DNA from: Aliikangiella marina
Lineage (GTDB): Bacteria; Pseudomonadota; Gammaproteobacteria; Enterobacterales; Kangiellaceae
Length of the DNA stretch: 64,000 nt
Assembly (NCBI RefSeq): GCF_007004765.1
Contig: NZ_VIKR01000001.1
Coordinates: forward strand, 1,488,001-1,552,000
Reading direction: 5' to 3'
Below the pieces are notes generated by a model that saw nothing but the letters and a program-made list of their open reading frames with translations, had not been told where the DNA came from and did no database searches. The position numbers were made by a program, and so were the translations under genes. Positions 60,685 to 64,000 of the stretch are shown piece after piece (position 1 is the first letter of the stretch; each line of letters begins with the position of its first letter).

Positions 60685-61845
60685 TTACGCTTTCATGGCA
60701 CTTTCAATATTTTTATAGGGTAAACTTAAGCAGGTTTCTTGAATAACATTATCAACTATCTTCTCCTCTTGAGATACATATTGATAAATCGCTTGCCGAA
60801 ATTTAGGATTACCTATCCAATGATTCGAATAAGTCTTTACCGGATAAAAGCCTCTAGCAACTTTGTGATCGCCCTGCGCGCCCGCATCAAACTTGTCTAT
60901 CAGATGCTTTATCGCAAATTCGATTCCTTGATAATAACAAAGCTCAAAATGCAGAAACTCAAACTCTTTGACACATCCCCAATAACGACCATACAAATTT
61001 TTAGCATCATAAAAGAAAAGAGATGCGGCAATCATCTCATTATTTTGAAACGCAGCTATCAACATTACATTAAGTTCGTTTGACTGGCTCAAGCTTGTAA
61101 AAAAATCTTCCGTCAAATAGCCGCCATGCCCACTCCGTTTCATGTAGGTCAGTTGATACATGAAGTAAAAACGCCGCCAGATATCCTCGGTTAACTGGTC
61201 TTTTTTGAGTACTTTAACTTGCAAATTATTCTCGGCAATACATCGCCTTTCGCGTTTAATATTTTTGCGCTTTTTAATTTTACATTTCGCCAAAAAATCA
61301 TTGAAATCTGCATATCCATCATTAAGCCAATGATACTGAACACCACTTCTACTGAACATATTGTGCGACGCCATTACTCTGCTTAGCGTTTGCGTAGGAA
61401 ATAGCATATGAAAAGAACTAATCGATTGATTGCGATAAATAGAAATCAAATGTTCATTTAGCGAGCGAATAAATACTTCCAAGTCAACAGAACTATCAAT
61501 ACCAATCCTTGGTCCGCTAGCTGGCGTAAATGGAATAGCTGTAATCAGTTTAGGATAGTATTCAAAACCCGCCGAATGAAAGGCATTCGCCCACTGAAAG
61601 TCAAATACGTATTCGCCATAACTGTGGGTTTTCAAATAACCAGGCATTACCGCTAGAAATTGTCCCTGGTTAATAAGGGCACAGTGGTTTACCTGCCAGC
61701 CAGTCTGCTGGCCTACTGACTTACTCGATTCCAACGCGAGAAGATAGTCGTATTGTAAAAACGGGTAATCCGTGGCTATTAATCGCTGCCAATCTTCTTT
61801 CGGTATTTGTATTATTTGGTCGAAAAACCGTAATTCATTTGTCAT
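60685..61845 (-). CDS. FemAB-like/GNAT-fold protein (PF04339, COG3146 family)
   Basis: This 386-aa cytoplasmic protein of the widespread FemAB-like family has markers YPFLQYDYLLALESSKSVG, GWQVNHCAL, HSYGEYVFDFQWANAF, YYPKLITAIPFTPASGPR and late FYPVKTYSNHWI. The fold is a tandem acetyltransferase-like one. Members are annotated as putative peptidoglycan or acyl transferases, but the reaction is not established. It is 19-35 bp upstream of the carboxypeptidase gene in the same direction, so cotranscription is likely though functional linkage is unclear. Confidence 0.88.
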   Translation of the reverse strand: MTNELRFFDQIIQIPKEDWQRLIATDYPFLQYDYLLALESSKSVGQQTGWQVNHCALINQGQFLAVMPGYLKTHSYGEYVFDFQWANAFHSAGFEYYPKLITAIPFTPASGPRIGIDSSVDLEVFIRSLNEHLISIYRNQSISSFHMLFPTQTLSRVMASHNMFSRSGVQYHWLNDGYADFNDFLAKCKIKKRKNIKRERRCIAENNLQVKVLKKDQLTEDIWRRFYFMYQLTYMKRSGHGGYLTEDFFTSLSQSNELNVMLIAAFQNNEMIAASLFFYDAKNLYGRYWGCVKEFEFLHFELCYYQGIEFAIKHLIDKFDAGAQGDHKVARGFYPVKTYSNHWIGNPKFRQAIYQYVSQEEKIVDNVIQETCLSLPYKNIESAMKA

Positions 61846-61876
61846 TACTGCTCATTCATCATTTAGTATCGTTCTA

Positions 61877-62248
61877 TCAATCAAACACAAATGGACAACC
61901 ACCATATTCATTTAATTTTTCGTTCCAGCGAATAACATCATTGGCTCTTCTCCAACGCTCATGAAAAAACTCCATTAGACAAGGCCCCTGCTCTAACTCC
62001 ACCATAAAGGTATCACGTTCTTTTACTTGACTGTACTCCGGATAGTCACTTCCTTGTCCCCAAGTAAGCCCTCCTTTTTGCTTAGCATATTCTTGCCAGA
62101 AGGACTCTACTGTCAGCCATGAATCTGCGGTTTCACTCCAAATAATCATATTCTGATTTTTGTCAGTACTGACATCTGCGTGTTCCGGCTTTTTGGCAAA
62201 GCCCGTCACAGAATATGACAAGAATAAGACGAATAACAATAAACGCAT
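61877..62248 (-). CDS. Secreted hypothetical protein
   Basis: This 123-aa precursor has a good signal peptide (MRLLLFVLFLSYSVTGFA, cleavage after GFA). The mature part is polar, with Trp-rich stretches (WSETADSWLTVESFWQEYAKQ), two Cys (EQGPCLMEF and YGGCPFVF) that may form a disulfide, and several aromatic residues. I do not recognise the family; it looks like a small periplasmic protein. It is 31 bp upstream of the FemAB-like gene in the same direction. Confidence 0.65.
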   Translation of the reverse strand: MRLLLFVLFLSYSVTGFAKKPEHADVSTDKNQNMIIWSETADSWLTVESFWQEYAKQKGGLTWGQGSDYPEYSQVKERDTFMVELEQGPCLMEFFHERWRRANDVIRWNEKLNEYGGCPFVFD

Positions 62249-62473
62249 TTTAGGATACTCCTTTCTAATTGGTTTGATAATAGACGCACTTGTCTAACTT
62301 TCATTACATAAAAATGCTCACCTAAAACGCAAAAGAGGGACGGAATAAACTCCAAACGGCGGAAATATTGAAGGTTTAGTATTAATGTCTGGTAGTGATA
62401 GAGGGATGATAGGTCGATGGGTATTACTATGAAGAATAGCGTCAGTATTGGGTTGCCTTTGTTCTCTCAGAAC

Positions 62474-62680
62474 CTAGTGGCTTAAAATAAAGTAGCCCGA
62501 GTCGCGAGCCATTTGCTTAACCTCGCGACGGGCTGCTGCTCTTTGAGCAGAGTTTGATTGTTGATGAGCGCCACCTCTTCTCATTAGCGGGTTTAACGCT
62601 AGTGGATTACGCGGTGCCCGCATAACTGCGGTCTCCCGGCTATTACGCTTTTTGCTTTTACGCTTTTTACTTTTAGCCAT
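62474..62680 (-). CDS. Small highly basic protein, rtcB-linked
   Basis: This 68-aa protein starts MAKSKKRKSKKRNSRETAV, and further on has RRGGAHQQSNSAQRAAARR. About one third of residues are Lys or Arg, with almost no acidic residues, typical of nucleic-acid-binding or ribosome-associated peptides. AGGAGG lies six bases before the ATG, so it is well translated. It follows the 312-aa gene by 9 bp and probably shares its transcript with rtcB. The family is not recognised. Confidence 0.75.
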   Translation of the reverse strand: MAKSKKRKSKKRNSRETAVMRAPRNPLALNPLMRRGGAHQQSNSAQRAAARREVKQMARDSGYFILSH

Positions 62681-62689
62681 GTATCCTCC

Positions 62690-63628
62690 TTAGGCTACTT
62701 TCAAATGCCACCACATTGGCGACTTTATTTTCTTATAGCGACGTTTTGCCCTCTTATCTTGTATTACAAAGCTGGGTCCTTCTGAAGTTTGCGAAAAACA
62801 GAACTTTTTCGGTAGTTCTGTGTATAGACTTTTTGGCGGGCGCGAGCTTCTCAAATTTTTCAAAACTGCACCTGTTTCATAGTCATGATAATACACGTCT
62901 TTTATACCCAACTCGTCAGCAATAAATTGAATGCTATAACCTAGCACTACCTCACTCCAACATTTACCATAGGTCGCTAAAAATTGGTTCGTATAGCGAA
63001 GCGTCTTCTCTGTCTCATAATACGCCCCACCATATCGATATTGTTCGTTTCCGTTTTTCTGGGCACAAACAGCGACTCGATGATGATAGGATGCGATTCG
63101 TATCCAATCAGTTTGTATTTCTTCAATAAGTGCTTTGCCGCTTTCTAAATCGAAATCGATCCTTGACCAAGCGATTGAGCTTTTTTGCTGGTGGATTGGG
63201 TGTCCCCAACGTTTAAACAATTCGGTATCAAGACCAATATTTCTTACCATTTGATCGTGCTCATTGGTTAAGTTAAATTGCAAAACCAAGTTAACACCGG
63301 GGCGACTGGTTTGGCTCCAATTGTAACTATCGCAATGCCCCCAGTGAGCAAGGGTTACGACAAACGTTTTGTATGAGTCTGCGATAAAAGATTCGAGTCG
63401 CTCATGCGTCAACACACCATCACCACAATGGCGAATAATGCTTTTTACTCGCGGTTTATTCAGCAGTTTTGCCAAGCAATGCTGTCTAATCTGAGAAATC
63501 GCCAAGTGTTGCTTTTCGCCGATTAATTTAGATAGCATGTAAACAGCATATTGTTCTTCAAAATAAAAAAATAACCGTCTATCCTCATCGAGACATGCTA
63601 GAACCTCTTCTAAAGTTTTCAAGTCCAT
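62690..63628 (-). CDS. Unrecognised 312-aa protein downstream of rtcB, with EIQ-x-DW motif
   Basis: I cannot name this protein. It has no signal peptide or membrane helix and looks cytoplasmic. Visible blocks: SRIDFDLESGKALIEEIQTDW near residues 155-175 and CWSEVVLGYSIQFIADELGIK near 220-240, followed by DVYYHDYETG. The pair 'EIQ(S/T)DW ... W.E..L...I..A...G' recalls a domain I know from large phage/mobile-element proteins (EIQSDW...), so it may be a stand-alone relative; this is from memory. Seven cysteines and many His, Trp and Tyr occur. The ribosome site is AAGGAAAA. It overlaps the preceding 36-codon ORF and lies between rtcB and the basic 68-aa gene. Confidence 0.75.
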   Translation of the reverse strand: MDLKTLEEVLACLDEDRRLFFYFEEQYAVYMLSKLIGEKQHLAISQIRQHCLAKLLNKPRVKSIIRHCGDGVLTHERLESFIADSYKTFVVTLAHWGHCDSYNWSQTSRPGVNLVLQFNLTNEHDQMVRNIGLDTELFKRWGHPIHQQKSSIAWSRIDFDLESGKALIEEIQTDWIRIASYHHRVAVCAQKNGNEQYRYGGAYYETEKTLRYTNQFLATYGKCWSEVVLGYSIQFIADELGIKDVYYHDYETGAVLKNLRSSRPPKSLYTELPKKFCFSQTSEGPSFVIQDKRAKRRYKKIKSPMWWHLKVA

Positions 63629-63695
63629 AAGCTTTTTTCCTTAAATTTTTAATCAGTTTTATTCGTTCAGTTTTGAAACCGGGTCTGGTTTTCAT
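63585..63695 (-). CDS. 36-aa basic small ORF between rtcB and the 312-aa gene
   Basis: This short frame reads MKTRPGFKTERIKLIKNLRK, then ends KAYGLENFRRGSSMSR. It starts with ATG at 63695 behind a strong ribosome site (AAGGAGAAAACC) and overlaps the start of the 312-aa gene by 44 bases in another frame. About a third of the residues are Lys/Arg. Nothing shows that the peptide itself is functional; it may be a leader that couples translation. Confidence 0.5.
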   Translation of the reverse strand: MKTRPGFKTERIKLIKNLRKKAYGLENFRRGSSMSR

Positions 63696-63738
63696 GGTTT
63701 TCTCCTTGATGCAACAGCATCGATTCAATTAACGTTAG

Positions 63739-64000
63739 CTAACCTTTAACACACAATACTTGTTTGAGTTGATGGACAACTTCTACGAGATCAACCTGAT
63801 TTTCCATAACCTGATCAATTCTCTTATACGCCTCTGGTATTTCATCGATAACACCATTATCTTTGCGACACTCAATGCCTTTGGTTTGTCGCTCTAAATC
63901 AATTCGCTTGAAAGCTTTTCTAGCAGCCATTCGGCTCATCTTCCGTCCTGCACCATGAGCGCAAGAACAAAATGATTGAGGCTCTCCTTTACCAGAAACT
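63739..64000 (-). CDS. rtcB: RNA-splicing ligase RtcB, C-terminal part (cut by window end)
   Basis: Only the last 87 codons are in the window; the gene continues past 64000. RtcB joins 2',3'-cyclic phosphate (or 3'-phosphate) and 5'-OH RNA ends using GTP and Mn2+. The guanylylated-His motif is intact: SFCSCAHGAGRKMSR, and the canonical C-terminus is there, YKRIDQVMENQVDLVEVV and LKQVLCVKG. Small downstream genes follow closely (43 bp to the 36-codon ORF). In many bacteria rtcB clusters with RtcR/RtcA or PrfH; neither is seen on this side. Confidence 0.95.
   Translation of the reverse strand, partial: VSGKGEPQSFCSCAHGAGRKMSRMAARKAFKRIDLERQTKGIECRKDNGVIDEIPEAYKRIDQVMENQVDLVEVVHQLKQVLCVKG

Overview
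The window is a 64 kb piece of a moderately AT-rich gammaproteobacterial chromosome. Gene content (AcnB, FabV-type enoyl reductase, monomeric NADP-isocitrate dehydrogenase, PykA, BepA, CspD, ClpS/ClpA/Aat/Bpt/InfA, a LiuR-controlled leucine catabolic operon, TonB receptors, secreted peptidases) suggests a marine, protein- and amino-acid-degrading heterotroph of the Oceanospirillales/Kangiella-Aliikangiella type. That placement is inferred from gene content only. I saw no tRNA or rRNA gene, CRISPR array, transposase or prophage block. Most of the window is ordinary core genome, with accessory islands around 11.7-14.9 kb, 28-38 kb and 58-64 kb.

Layout: 0-4.8 kb holds the minus-strand cluster folC-dedD-cvpA-purF-plsC-like. 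acnB (4.9-7.5 kb) is divergent from a lipoprotein M3 peptidase, followed by fabV. 11.7-14.9 kb is an accessory stretch: two small disordered Q/N-rich proteins, a PagL-type lipid A deacylase, a 70-aa protein and a single-HKD phospholipase-D-like protein. Then come htpG, divergent pykA, and a gcvR-bcp-phoH2 run convergent with perM-like and tusA-like genes. bepA is followed by minus-strand tsaB-yoaA-DUF. A Lon-family protease (probably a paralogue) and a stand-alone BLUF blue-light sensor face adk. A MATE pump and a TonB receptor/lipoprotein pair follow.

38.7-49.7 kb is the best-defined metabolic unit: liuR-liuA-thiolase-acyl-CoA dehydrogenase-liuB-liuC-liuD-liuE-scoA-scoB. It takes isovaleryl-CoA through 3-methylcrotonyl-CoA, 3-methylglutaconyl-CoA and HMG-CoA to acetyl-CoA and acetoacetate, which ScoAB and the thiolase convert to acetyl-CoA. 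A perfect 16-bp LiuR-type palindrome overlaps the promoter, and the -10 box lies so close to the liuR start codon that the transcript looks leaderless. A strong terminator closes the unit.

49.8-55.1 kb is the bacterial N-degron module (aat, bpt, infA facing clpA-clpS, then cspD), followed by icd and rluE. 58.5-64 kb holds a secreted M14 carboxypeptidase with PKD and GlyGly-CTERM segments, a FemAB-like acyltransferase, a secreted small protein, and a minus-strand cluster beginning with the RNA ligase rtcB (cut by the window end). Downstream of rtcB are a 36-codon basic small ORF, an unrecognised 312-aa protein and a 68-aa highly basic protein. This rtcB-linked set is the most promising candidate for something undescribed.
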